Assembly (NCBI GenBank): GCA_946803715.1
Contig: CAMPET010000098.1
Location: 73,556 to 120,406, forward strand
Source: Beroe ovata
Taxonomy: Eukaryota; Ctenophora; Nuda; Beroida; Beroidae
Reading direction: 5' to 3'
Length of the DNA: 46,851 bases
Of the stretch, positions 35,701-46,680 are shown piece after piece (positions within the stretch are counted from its first letter, which is position 1; every line of letters begins with the position of its first letter). The notes under the pieces were generated by a model. The model did not search any database. It was not told the DNA's origin and saw only the letters and a list, made by a program, of their open reading frames with translations. The position numbers were made by a program, and so were the translations under genes.

Positions 35701-35820
35701 GGCAGTGGTTGTCGCTCCTGTTGTGGTCCCAGTGGTTGTCGCTTCTGTGGTCACCAAGCGTAGGAGTCTCGATAATGTTCGGGTTGTTGTGGACGGGCGC
35801 ATAGTCCGCATTCTTTTCAT
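32749..35820 (-). CDS. Zinc-dependent MDR alcohol dehydrogenase, bacterial type, with probable mitochondrial presequence
   Basis: A medium-chain NAD(P)-dependent alcohol dehydrogenase. Eight exons are modelled: 35820-35606, 35370-35178, 34355-34241, 34106-33981, 33901-33604, 33491-33310, 33164-33034 and 32889-32749, all in phase, 466 aa. Catalytic zinc signature: TICGTDVH and RLGHEGIGEIVEIG. Structural zinc: four Cys-type ligands around TTQCGKCYNCKQRFHGHC (the last position falls on His/Cys). The Rossmann motif is VGMGPVG. The DGGWQLG...IDGMQGTFARIPHAD and MCSDILPTG blocks match the bacterial isopropanol/propanol-type subfamily. The first exon starts at the first ATG after an in-frame TGA; it is rich in Arg, Thr and Ser with almost no acidic residues (MKRMRTMRPSTTTRTLSRLL), as in matrix-targeting peptides. 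The substrate is unknown. Confidence 0.88.
34356..35177. other. Intron 2 of the dehydrogenase gene
   Basis: Bounded by ATCAAG|GTAAGA and a C-rich CCCCCCCCAG acceptor. The minus-strand ORF at 34616-34909 has no recognisable domain and no fitting splice sites, so it is treated as intronic. Confidence 0.65.
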
Positions 35821-37584
35821 ATGTTTGCCTAGAGGTGGGAGTATCCGTGACGTGGGGTTATATCAACAAGATGATATAAAGAATCTGGACACTAAATTCT
35901 CCCTGCTCCGATATAACAGCAGTCGAGGGGGAGAAATGAACTGTCGTATTCGTGATTGAGCGACCATTTATGTAGGCGATCAATCAAAACTTGTAACTGG
36001 GTCAATCAAAACAAGAATCTTAATCAATCAAAACTAGAATCTAAATCAATCAAAACTAGAATTAGAGTCAATCTAAACTTGTTATCTGCATCGCTCTAAC
36101 TTGCCGGCCTCCTCTCCTAAAACCAGATTCGATTTTTCAACATGACATCATCTCTTCTTTCCTTATCACAGCAGTGAAATAGATATGAACCGCCAGCTGA
36201 GAGATAGCATGTGTTCTGAGAGTGCTGGCCACGAAAAACGCGTGACCGTGTCGTGTGATACCGTTTTCCGACCGTGTTTCAATTTCCGAAACTGGTGGTG
36301 AGCTTGTTGTTTTTCCTGATCGCCGAGTGACAAGAATCAGGTGAGAATCAGTTTGTCACGTGACTGGGAATCACGTGACAATCTTGGGGAAACACAGTTC
36401 ATCCCGGATACATATGGTTATTGGCGAGCTGCCAAATCTAATTACCCCGATTTCGAGAGAGATAGTGAGTGAAATTACTTAAGCGGGATTAAGGCGGTGC
36501 TTGGACGCTTTCAGGTTCCGTAAACAGGATCCGCGAACCGGAATTTATGCTTTATGTGAATGCACAAAGTCCTCATGAAACCTGTTTCAGGCCCTCATGC
36601 CACGAGTTTGAAACACGTGTTGTTGATGTGGTAAGCTCGTGGCATTGCTGGTGTGAACTCGGGTTATCAAAATCGTGACCTCGTGATTGAGGGCGATACA
36701 AGAGATAGAAGAGACTAATTAACGAATCATCCTGAGTACTAATTAATTCTCTCCAAGACAAACTCCTTATGTATAATGCAATATAATACAATACAATTCT
36801 CCATCTCTCTTCTTTAAGTAGGTAAGGTTCTTTTCATGTCTTTAGTCCGGTTCTATGCTCTCAAAGTTAGTTAGGCACCACTGTTTGCGCATGGTATTCC
36901 ATAGTATGTAGAACGTCTGCCATTTGGTATCTATGACTTTGATCAGCCATTCATCATTCACTTTGTCAGTTTGGAGCGCATTTTAGATTTCTGCTATGTA
37001 TGTACGTTAGAGTGGTTTTTCTCCACAGGTAGAGTAGATATCCGCTGTACCTACATGACATCATATTATCGGGCAACTTGAAGACATCTCACTCTAAGAC
37101 AATCTGATGTCAACTGACAAGGCATTGGTTGCATGAACTCCTCATATTTCATGGTTAAATGATTTGAGAACCGCTATTTGAGCGACTGCGGGTATTGAAT
37201 ATCATTTTGAGTTTGGCACATTTTGTGACATCTACTGAGATATGATGGAATGCGCGAAACATTATTCATGATGGCGAGCCGCGCACGCGAGTTGAGTTTT
37301 TATAAAATGTAGATTTTAGGGAAGCACATGTTTGAGAGTCGTAGTACCACTTCCGTTTCCGAGGTAACAGCAGCGTGACATCTGATAAGTGTTCTATTTT
37401 TACTCTGCTGCATGCATCAGGTGATAATCTCATGCTAATGTTTCAGTGTAATGCGTCTCTTGTCAATGTTATTCATCATGCAAAATCCTCGCATTTCGTA
37501 ACAATTATTTCCCTTCATTTGAATTCCATTTTCCATCGATATGGCTCATTGAACTTCAACTTCACCAATAATTACACTTGTAGG
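35821..37584. promoter_or_regulatory. Divergent intergenic region between the dehydrogenase and the desaturase
   Basis: Contains an AT-rich tandem repeat (35975-36080) and two TCACGTGAC-type sites 15-20 bp apart (36356-36380). A probable 5' UTR intron of the desaturase ends at TTACACTTGTAG (37583). No gene is supported. The plus-strand ORF running into 37375-37992 is mostly intron-spanning read-through. Confidence 0.5.
35975..36080. repeat. Degenerate tandem repeat, unit ~23 bp (AATCAATCAAAACTAGAATCT)
   Basis: Four to five imperfect units with TCAATCAAAACTAGAAT as the shared core. Confidence 0.85.
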
Positions 37585-39153
37585 ATGGGTCAGCAGGTAT
37601 CCACAACAGATTTTGAGTATAAGTACGATGACGAGCCTCATGCAACGAGGAGAAAACTTATTCTGCGTGAGTTCCATCACCAGTGTTACACCATCACGTG
37701 TTACACCATCACCAGTGTTACACCATCACCAGTGTTACACCATCACGAGCCACTCTTATTAAGCTTCCCTCTAACACCCTCCCCCTCTCTCAGAGAAGTA
37801 TCCCCAGATAAAGGAACTATTCGGTCCGGACCCCTACATGAAGTATCTTGTACCTCTGATTGTGCTTTTCCAACTGACCACAGCTTTCTACATCGCCCAA
37901 CTTCCCGGCCCTTGGATACTGTTCTTGGCTTGGGCGCTCGCAGGAACTGTGAACCACAACCTCTCCCTAGCTATACACGAGATCTCGCATAATTTGGCAT
38001 TCGGGCACTCCTCTCCCAGGATGAATAGATTTATAGGTGACTAGTAGTCACTGACTACCCGATTCAGAAACATGACTTGCTATTCTATCTGAAAAAAAGT
38101 CCCATATCGAACAAACAAAGAAAATGCCGTATAACTCCACCATTCTCTCCCCAGGTTTCATAGCAAACATTCCCCTGTGTTTCCCATCCTCCATCACATT
38201 CAAGAAGTACCATCTGGAGCATCACCGATACCAGGGTGACGAGAGTCTGGATGTGGATATTCCCACTCATTTAGAGGGGTGTTTCTTCTGTAACTCATTC
38301 CGCAAGGTAACTAGTCATATGTGACACATGTGACACATGTGGGTTATGTGTGTGACATGTGACATACGACAGTGTGGCACATGTAACATGGACAGTGTGA
38401 CATGGGGCACATTGATATCAAGGCATGTTTTTCATTTCATTCAATAATCATGGTGCATGAATTTCAGTTGGTCTGGGTGTTCCTCCAACCACTCTTCTAC
38501 TCACTTCGACCTCTTTTTGTCCACCCCAAACCCATTGAGAAACTAGAAGTTGCCAATACCCTTTGGACCATCTTCTGGAATTGTCTCATCTATAACTTTA
38601 TGGGTAAGCGTGTGGTAATACCCAATAAACCGATCCATACCACCATGACCACCACAGACTCATTACAGACTATGTTCAGGTGGGTGGGCAGTGTTTTACC
38701 TGGCGTCCGGCACACTGCTTGGTCTGGGTCTACACCCAATGGCCGGACATTTCATCAGCGAACATTATACATTCATCAAGGGACAGGAGACATATTCATA
38801 CTACGGGCCTCTCAACATCCTAGCATGGAATGTTGGCTACCACAATGAACATCATGACTTCCCCTACATTTCTTGGTCAAGGTAGGATCTCACGACACGC
38901 ACACACACACCCACACAGACAGACACACACAGACTGTGAATACCTCATGCTCAAACCGTGGCCTCTTCACTATCAGTTTATATTTGGCAGGTTGCCCAAA
39001 GTAAGGGAGATAGCTCCAGAGTTCTACAACATGCCGAGCTACAACTCGTGGAGTGGAGTACTGTACAAGTACATCACTGACCCGGAAATAGGCCCGTACA
39101 GCAGGATTAAGAGGGGATTGGGATCCGCTAATGGTTCTCCTGCAGAGGGGTGA
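37585..39153 (+). CDS. DEGS1: Sphingolipid delta(4)-desaturase (dihydroceramide desaturase)
   Basis: An ER membrane desaturase that puts the 4,5-trans double bond into dihydroceramide to make ceramide. Six exons: 37585-37666, 37794-38036, 38155-38306, 38468-38603, 38680-38881 and 38991-39153, all in phase, 325 aa (human DEGS1 323). The three di-iron histidine boxes are present: HEISH (exon 2), HLEHH (exon 3) and NEHHDFP (exon 5). The family blocks [27 protein letters not shown] and [12 protein letters not shown] are intact. The N-terminus MGQQVST fits an N-myristoylation signal, as known for this family. The start is set by that motif and by an acceptor-like TTGTAG just before it. I see no missing catalytic residue. 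It could be a DEGS2-type enzyme with hydroxylase activity; the sequence alone does not tell. Confidence 0.95.
37676..37746. repeat. Minisatellite in desaturase intron 1 (unit ~18 bp)
   Basis: ACCAGTGTTACACCATC recurs four times, one unit reading ACGTGTTACACCATC. It is intronic. Confidence 0.9.
38318..38404. repeat. Imperfect GTGACACAT repeats in desaturase intron 3
   Basis: Repeated GTGACACATGTG and related strings form a short degenerate, partly palindromic tract. Confidence 0.75.
38898..38935. repeat. CA/CAGA microsatellite in desaturase intron 5
   Basis: A short imperfect CACACA/CAGACA tract. Confidence 0.85.
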
Positions 39154-40626
39154 GTACCGATTTTACTGCCCCGGCTTGTTTGTCGGGTTGTCTACCATGT
39201 GCTCGCATATCGCCTGCTTGATATGACCAAGAATTTATACCATTGATCACGAATTGTTTTTCTGAACTCGGAAATTTCAGTGAAAGTGAAGCAAAGAAAA
39301 AGTGATTGTTCTGGTGTCATAGGATTAGCAGCTGCATTATTGAGGCCGACGCTGAATTCGTTTCTCGTCACGGCTAACGCATAATGATAATGATACACCA
39401 TGGAGAGCTGTTCTGCTACAGCGAACTTGTACAGCAGTGTACACTGTACACTGTACAATGTACAATGTAGATTATACAATGTACAATGTACAGCAGTGTA
39501 CACTGTACAATGGGTAGTGGGAATAAATTGCACTGTTCACAGCTCCATGGGCGAGGCTAGTACTGCTCATGTTGCAGTTCTAGTTTCAGCATTTGATCTT
39601 CAGATCTTGATGCGCAGTGTAATTGTATTTGATCAAAAATGAAATTGTATTTGTAGTTGTAAAACTTATGCGTTTATCTTCGAGCTAGTGTTCGAGAACT
39701 TGGAGCATATTCGCCAATGCCATGAACATGACTACTACTGCAGAAGTTGCATGCCCATGAGAATGACGGAGAGGTGCTGCAGTTGGCACACTATAAGAAA
39801 TGCTACCGCGCGCGCCGTATCACAGGAACGCGCGGTAAAAATGACGCAGGACAGACTCGGCCCTTTTATCACACAAGATCCCGTTTATTTGACTAGGTTA
39901 TGTACAAAGAAAAGAGTATATAGCGTTGTCGAGTAAAGCAAGTAAAAGAAAAGTTGTGTAACATCAGATATGAAGAAAAACATTGCCAGTCAAATCACCT
40001 AACTTAAATCCTTTAGATTAAAACAGGATACTATAGTAGCAGTACTACTGTAAACATAAGATATCAATGATCAAAACTGTCAAGTGCGAAGTGCCAACAG
40101 AAAACTCCCCAAGATTTTTTCAAAAGCAACTGACAACCTAATTCTTCTGCAATTTAGTTCAACTTCATGGATACCAAAACAATAAACCAATGGCAATAAC
40201 CATGCCCCGTTGTCTGGCCGATAGGAAAGGCAATCTTGGCCGTGTCATATGCTAATGCTTCTTTCAATTACATCCACAAAATCAATCAACATCGTAACTT
40301 TAAATTAATAATTATAATTAAATTAAATCACAAAACTAAATCGGATAAAAATAGAATATGATAATTGCTCCAGCTCGTTATAATAAATGATGATATCCTA
40401 GCACTCTGCAATTAATGGATAGCTTATCATAGCATCTGTTCTATCCAAGCAGTGTTGTGTCTCTGCAGCTAGAATCAACCCATAATTGGATCAATTAGCT
40501 CAGTAATTTGGTCAATTAGCAGTCATATAACAAACACACACACGCACACAAACACGCGCACAAGAGGACTGCTACACCCGTAGTGTCTATTATAGCCCGC
40601 ACACTCCTACTTCTCTTTAATCCTCG
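39154..40626. other. Convergent intergenic region between desaturase and GRK-like gene
   Basis: Holds the 3' UTRs of both genes. A plus-strand AATAAA at 39522-39527 could end the desaturase transcript, and TTTATT at 39884-39889 could end the kinase transcript on the minus strand. A TGTACA-rich tract lies at 39424-39516. The ORF at 39688-39936 (+) shows no domain. Confidence 0.5.
39424..39516. repeat. TGTACA-rich palindromic tract
   Basis: The string GTACACTGTACAATGTACA repeats with CAGCAGTGTACACTGTACA at both ends, so the tract is both tandem and self-complementary. Confidence 0.85.
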
Positions 40627-43600
40627 TTACGAGCTCCTCCGTGAATATTGATTACTTCTCCCATCTGCAAAAGAGACAAGTGTCACGGAGGGAGGGAGTC
40701 TGGATTTCATCTGTCCTGTGTCCACTTTCCCGCGCGTGCCCGCTCTGCACTCGGGGGCTGGAGGGAGCGCGCGCGCGCGGGAATAGGAAATTAAAATAGG
40801 ACAGATGACATCTCGCAGAGGACTCCTCTGCGAGATGTCATCTGTCCAATTTCTGCCAGAGGAGGGAGGGGGTTGGGATTCAGTTGAATCAAGATATTCT
40901 ATCAATGACAGATTAGTCGTGACAACAGATAACTCGGAAATAGGCACAGGAAGGCAAATAGCAATGGTGGAAGTGGTTCATGGGAAGTTTGCGCACATTC
41001 AAACACTGAATAAAAAACACAAATGTGTATGGTTATAGTCCTATTCGATATGAAGATCAGCCACAAACATGCAAATTGACAAAACATAAGACCATTCCCT
41101 GAAACGAAGATGTATATTGTATTTGTATTTGTAACGAACTGGAAAATTCGAAAACTCCAGGAAACTGAAGCTGTCACTCCAGATGCGAATGAGTCCAGTC
41201 AAATAATGTGAATGTAGCACACAACTCATGCAAAAACTCATGTTAAACATAATGGATGCATATAAGAACAACAGGTTTTAGTTGGAGGCGAAGAGTTCAG
41301 GATTTCTCCCTACCGTCGCGCCGCGCATTCTGATAAGTTAATGCGGCAAGGAGGACATGTAAAATCCCGCCAGCGAGGGTAGAGAAAAATCCCACAATGT
41401 GGCATTAGAACAACATGTTAGCTGATGCTATAGAGAGTGAGGAGGAGGGGAGAGAGTTTCGTGCATGATCACAAACATGGTAGATACCGGGGGTCTATGT
41501 CAGAGTGGGGAGAGGAATTTCTTAGAGGAACGCCGTCTTACGTGCCAACTAACTGATCGTGTCACTGGTTTTGACTCTAGAGATGGTGGCACTTGTGAGT
41601 ATAATAGTGCAATTATAATTAGTGCTGCTGAGGTGTGCTAAGTGATAGCATGAATTTTCAATTTGGTCGAGGATGTTGAATGAATATGATGACATGATAA
41701 GCATACACGAAAAAGTATAAAAGTGTGGACTTTGGACTTGGAGTCGTCGATACGAAGGTGGTGACCGAACGTGAAGATCAAAATCTGTCGCGACCCTAGA
41801 CAGGAGCTGTAAAACATCTTGAATAAAAAATAATGCGACTTAGGGATTTGACAAAAATTATGAACATAATCCAGCAACCATAAACTGCCTTACACTAAAC
41901 AGTAAATGGAGTACAGGTCACAAAAACAGCTGGTCTGAAAAAGACGAGAAGGGAGAAGCTTTACATCCAAAACAGTGAACAAAGCGTACAGTGAATTAAG
42001 TGTATACATTCACATTGTACATTTAATTGTACATTGTACATTAAACACAATTTACCGTACTCTTGAAATAAGGGTGAGAGAGAGTAACTCTGTGTTTAGT
42101 GTTGCACTGAGTAAGGTACTGAAATATACGGAGCTTGGAGAAGGGGACAGTGGGACACGTGCACGTGTGTGTTTTATGTCAAGGATGTAGGGTACCATCA
42201 TATATGACCAAATATAGTCACGTGACCAAACACATTCAGGTGACAGAGTAACCATGGTAACACAGTCAAGTGACATGGTGTCACCATGGTAACAGACACA
42301 GTAACAGCGGGTCAAAGAATGGTCAGCAGCTAACTTACTTCCTTCGGAAAGTGGCGACAACCCGGCCATCATTCCTAAGCCGTGGCGGAGTGATCCCCGG
42401 CTGTCTAAACACACGTGGGGATTGAGGAGTGATTTTTGGGTCGGAAAAGGTAAATGGACGCAGGGACATTAGCGAATAAAGGATGTCGTGAATAAAGAAG
42501 AAAGTAAGAACATCATCTTTAAGAAGCTCCGCGATAAACCAACCCTATATGAAGAAAAGTCGCGGCAAAGAATTCCCTAAGAGTAAGATACAATAGAAAT
42601 CCTCAATGAACAGCAACAGCTCAGACAGATCTGATTACACCGTGAGTGAGACCGGGCTATTGAGAATTGTGACCACATGTGTGATCAGAGTATGTGTGAT
42701 CAGAGGATGTGTGATCATAATACGAGTGATTATGATATTTGTGATCATAATCTGAGTGATTGATTCAAAGAGACGTGGTGCATACTACCGTGGAAAATGT
42801 TTACAAAAAACCGATTCTTCTCCAAACGAAAGTCATTTTACGCGGGTTCATTGACTGTCAAGTTCGAGTGTGTGCTATTACCTTCAGAGGAGTTGACTGA
42901 TCGCAACATCTTTCCCCCTCGCTTGAGCATCTTCACAGCCTGTTCGAGGGTGCTTGACAGATGTTTGTACCACTGGTCGAACTCGATCTCATTCTGAGAC
43001 AGAGAGTGATCAATTAAACTCAATTAGCTAATTATCATCCGATTAACGTGTCTCATAACTAGTTGTTTCATTGGCTGATTGCCAGACACTAACCTCTGTC
43101 CTGAGGTAGATGTCGGATGATTTCTTGTTCCGACACAACTCCAAACAGATGCACTTATCGTATGTTTTGTATGAGCATTCTCGCACCGATATCAGGTCAT
43201 CCATGGTAATGAGATTGTTTGCCAATGTCTGAAAAGTAACATGTTACACCCGGTGCTGACACATGGTAGCAGGTGTTACCATGGTGACACATACAAGTGT
43301 TACCAGGGTGACGGATCAATCGATCGTTCATACGCGAAAATCAATCCTTTGTTATTGCAAGTAGTTATTAAAAGGCCTGGGAACCAGCTCTAGTAATCTA
43401 TAATACCCAGGGGATATCACAGCGAATTGGTTCAAGATATCCCGTATGTATGTCGTGTGATTGAACCCCAGCTGCACATTATAGAATATTGAAACAGACA
43501 TCAGAGTTTCTACATAAATTATCAAAGATAGTATTGTCGTAAAAAAGTAGTGCAAAAAGTGTAAAAAAGTAGTGCTATATGCACTGTAATCACTTTTACC

Positions 43601-46600
43601 CACAATGAATATCATAGACTGCCGAGAATGGGTACCAAGAGACATGCATGTCATACACAGACACACAGATGGTACGAGTATATACCTCATCCCGATTATA
43701 AGAAGAAATCACCCTTCCACAGACAGCTAGAGTAGGATTATCCGATGGCGGAATCTCGGTCAATGTCACAATTAAACGAAGCAATATGAGTGGTTCATCA
43801 AAGCGCCCCAATGATAACAGAAAACAATAATCTCCCGGATCAAATTTTATGCAACGAGCAAGATTATAAACGAGCAAGATCATAAACGAGCAAAGACCAC
43901 GAGCAAGTGTTATATAGAACAGTGGAACCCTCACTTTATCATTGCTAGGGACGAGGCAGGGAGATGAGTCTCAGGTCATGGTATTGGGATAAGCATTAGG
44001 CTCATGGCATTGGGATGAGCACATGGCGTGGGAATACTCGTCAATTTGAGAACGAGAGATAAATTGGGATCGAGAGTGCAATGCTCCAATCACTGATCGT
44101 GCAGCTACGTCAATCATACCATAGAGTGCTCTATAGAGTGCTCTATAAAGTAAATAGGGTTCCACTGCTACACGCACACGTACAAATATCGAACAGGCAA
44201 GGGAGTCACGTGTGTGTGTCACCTCATCGCTCCCCACCAAAATGCCACCTCCCCCCGCTGCGCCTCCTGTAAACCACTCCAGTATCCTGGTGCCCCAGCC
44301 ACCTCCATTGCGGTCGCCAGCGGTTGTGCAGTCTGTAGCGTACCTCTATAAATTATAGATAGTTCCACAGAGAGCTTCGTTATAGTAGTACGGTGACAAC
44401 AATAGAACAACAGAATACATATAGATAGTGGAACCATCTACAAGACTTAACTAAAAAGTAAGTTCATTCTTATGTATTTATTGGAAAAATCGTTAAGTTG
44501 GATAATAACTATCTTAATCTTGGACTCTTGTCGGCATCATTGTGTCGAAAGACCCCACTTTTAGAACATATTAGAACAACTGAAATGTGTGATCAGCCTT
44601 TGACGTCACAGCGAGTTCAGCTTTTTTGTGCTCTATTCATTCTTTTCGACAGAGCGACTATGAAAGTCCGACAATATGCGAAGCTTATTCATATTGAGCA
44701 ACAAACAAACAAACATACATACGTCATACATAGTACATACTACAAACGTCATAAGCCAGCCCAGAGCCTATAACCACGCACAAACACACACACACGAACA
44801 CAAACACACACACACACAAAACACTAACCGATGGCTCGGCTCTCCACTCGAGACGGTTTGGAAAGAGGTGGAAGTACTTCTTCTGCCACTGTGAGAGGAA
44901 AGGTCCGCCCAGTTTGAGCAAGTATCCCTGCAGAATGCAATCTCCTGACAGATCCACACTTGCCGATCTCTTCGGCTTCTTGCTCTCGAGTCGGTCTGCT
45001 TCCGTGTTGACCGTTTCGAAAATCGTTTCTAGGGGACGATATGGGTGTAAGTGGAGGTGAATAATATAGCAGTGTGAAGTCTGCTAGAATACCAAGGGAA
45101 GATTCGACAAAATATTCTCACCGACGATTTCTTTCTGCCATCGATCAGTCAGGAAGATATCAAAGTTAGCGTAGTGATCATTGTCCTCCTTCGTGACTTT
45201 CACCCCCTTCGTGTCCTCCTCATTGAAATTACCAATGTCGAAGGCATCGGCAGCATTAACCTCGCCCTTTGGCGGCACAACGGGCGGCGGCAGCTTTACT
45301 TTAGATGCGGCATTCCAGTCCAGCGTGTCGAAGAAGGGATGTGATTTGACCTCCTCTGCTCCGCGACCCTGACATCCCAGCCGCTTCTCAGGTTTCCGCT
45401 CCAGCATCTTACTGAGGAGGTCTTTAAGTTCGGGAGAGAAGCTCTCTGGGAACTCTACGTTCATGGTGAGAGTCAGAGTGTCGATAGTGCTCTTCTCTTT
45501 GCATTTCGGGGGTCGGAATGGGCATCGCCTGCAGGCATACACGTGTTTGAGTCACTGTTTTGGGGAGGGGAGAGAGATCAATAGCTCAGATCATTTTCCT
45601 AGATCTATTGTCAATGGTCATTAACTTCATTGGTTATGCTCATTGGTCATTGCTCGATGGTCAGTATTTACCCGTTGAGTAGCTTCATCAACATACAGCC
45701 AAGACTGAACCAGTCGGCACTACTGTCGTAGGAACCCTTCTCAATGACCTCGGGGGCCATGTACCCGTGTGTTCCCCTGTGGATATGGAGTTTCTATTTC
45801 ATGATGTGACTGAGAGAATTTGTTGTTTGTCGATTGGAATTCAATGGAAGGGCAGATTTGCCCTTACAGCATTTGTTAGAATCGACAAACGTGATCCAAT
45901 ATATGTTGATTTAGCAGAATCAACTGGGGAATGCACCAGACTTCAGATACGAACAATGAATTTCGCTGATGACTTGCGTCATGCCCTTTATACTCTAAAT
46001 GGTATAAAGTACAGAAAACATGGATGACACCCCCTGCTACAATCCACACACACGCACGCATACACCCACGTACCATGTTACTGCTGTGACGTACATCAAA
46101 CGTCTCTTGTGCTTTACTGCTAGAACAAACAGACACGCAGACACACGCAGACACAGGCACAGAAAGACTCAACGAACGCATTAACACACTCTACACAGAC
46201 ACAGGCACACAGACACATACACACAGACACATACACACAGACACATACACACACATACAAACACACTTACACAGTGGCAGTCGGTTTCTTGACACTGAAG
46301 TCCGTGGCGAGTCCTAGATCCGATATTCGAACGTGTCCAGCCTCATCCAATAGCACGTTAGCCGGCTGCAATGAGCAATGGTGATGCTAATTATTCATAA
46401 TTCAACGGATCAAAGTGTGAATATTAACGAGGAATGAGCTCTCATTGGCAATACTTATCCTGCCAAGAGGGCCCAATACAAGAGGTACGGGGGCCCAATA
46501 CAAGATGGTCCAATACATAGTCCCCCCCTTCTCTCTCCCGCTCCTATACCTTGAGGTCCCTGTATACGATGTTGCGAGTGTGCATGTGCTCCAGCCCTAG

Positions 46601-46680
46601 GATCACCTCGGCAGCGTAAAACCTCGTCTCCGCCTCCGTGTAGCTATTCCTCTGGGTCAGGTGATAGTGCAGATCACCAC
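40627..46680 (-). CDS. GRK2: G protein-coupled receptor kinase, GRK2/3 type (N-terminal part off window)
   Basis: GRK2/3 kinases phosphorylate activated GPCRs and are brought to the membrane by a PH domain that binds G-beta-gamma. Nine exons are modelled: 46680-46550, 46365-46271, 45776-45672, 45528-45122, 45028-44829, 43228-43094, 42993-42882, 42404-42339 and 40664-40627, all in phase. The kinase C-lobe has [14 protein letters not shown] (catalytic loop), SDLGLA (DLG as in GRKs), [10 protein letters not shown] and [12 protein letters not shown]. The AGC tail has [12 protein letters not shown] and EEDTKG. The PH domain has [38 protein letters not shown] and FDQWYKHL. The tail after PH is Ser/Arg-rich and ends SNQYSRRSS. 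The RGS-homology domain and N-lobe must lie right of 46851. One orthologue for both GRK2 and GRK3 is likely in an invertebrate. Confidence 0.92.
40665..42338. other. Last intron of the GRK-like gene, with a perfect palindrome
   Basis: Bounded by GGAA|GTAAGT and TCTCTTTTGCAG. It contains GC-rich sequence at 40730-40785, the perfect palindrome at 40799-40847, and short repeats with ACCATGGTAAC at 42250-42300. The ORFs in it lack splice and domain support. Confidence 0.6.
40799..40847. repeat. Perfect palindrome: 24-bp arms, 1-nt centre
   Basis: Left arm 40799-40822 (GGACAGATGACATCTCGCAG...) and right arm 40824-40847 are exact reverse complements around C40823. A further partial copy of the outer part (TCATCTGTCCT) lies at 40709-40719. 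Confidence 0.97.
42675..42765. repeat. Imperfect GTGTGATCAGAG / GTGATCATAAT repeats in a GRK intron
   Basis: About six units of GTGATCAKA with ATGTGT or ATACGA spacers; TGATCA is itself palindromic. Confidence 0.8.
43229..44828. other. Large intron of the GRK-like gene between PH-domain exons
   Basis: Bounded by CCATCG|GTTAGT and TTACTTTTCAG. It contains a CA/GT microsatellite (44779-44820) and a GC-rich patch (44219-44340) with open but unrecognised frames. No other gene is supported. Confidence 0.65.
45785..46027 (+). pseudogene. Protein-like antisense ORF in a GRK intron (unknown, possibly a gene fragment)
   Basis: An 80-codon ORF ([18 protein letters not shown] ... [20 protein letters not shown] ... 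[21 protein letters not shown]), antisense to the kinase gene. It starts 9 nt beyond the exon border at 45776. Its composition looks like folded protein, not intron. I do not recognise it. It could be a retrocopied or transposon-derived fragment, or chance. Confidence 0.25.
46028..46265. repeat. ACACAGACACA microsatellite-like tract in a GRK intron
   Basis: An extended imperfect CA/CAGACA tract (dense at 46125-46262), next to the exon boundary at 46271. Confidence 0.85.

Noticed and set aside
43971-44437. Minus-strand ORFs in the GRK intron with a Gly-rich run near 44230
   Set aside because: No fit to PH-domain sequence. The flanking exons already join in phase without it, and composition is low-complexity.
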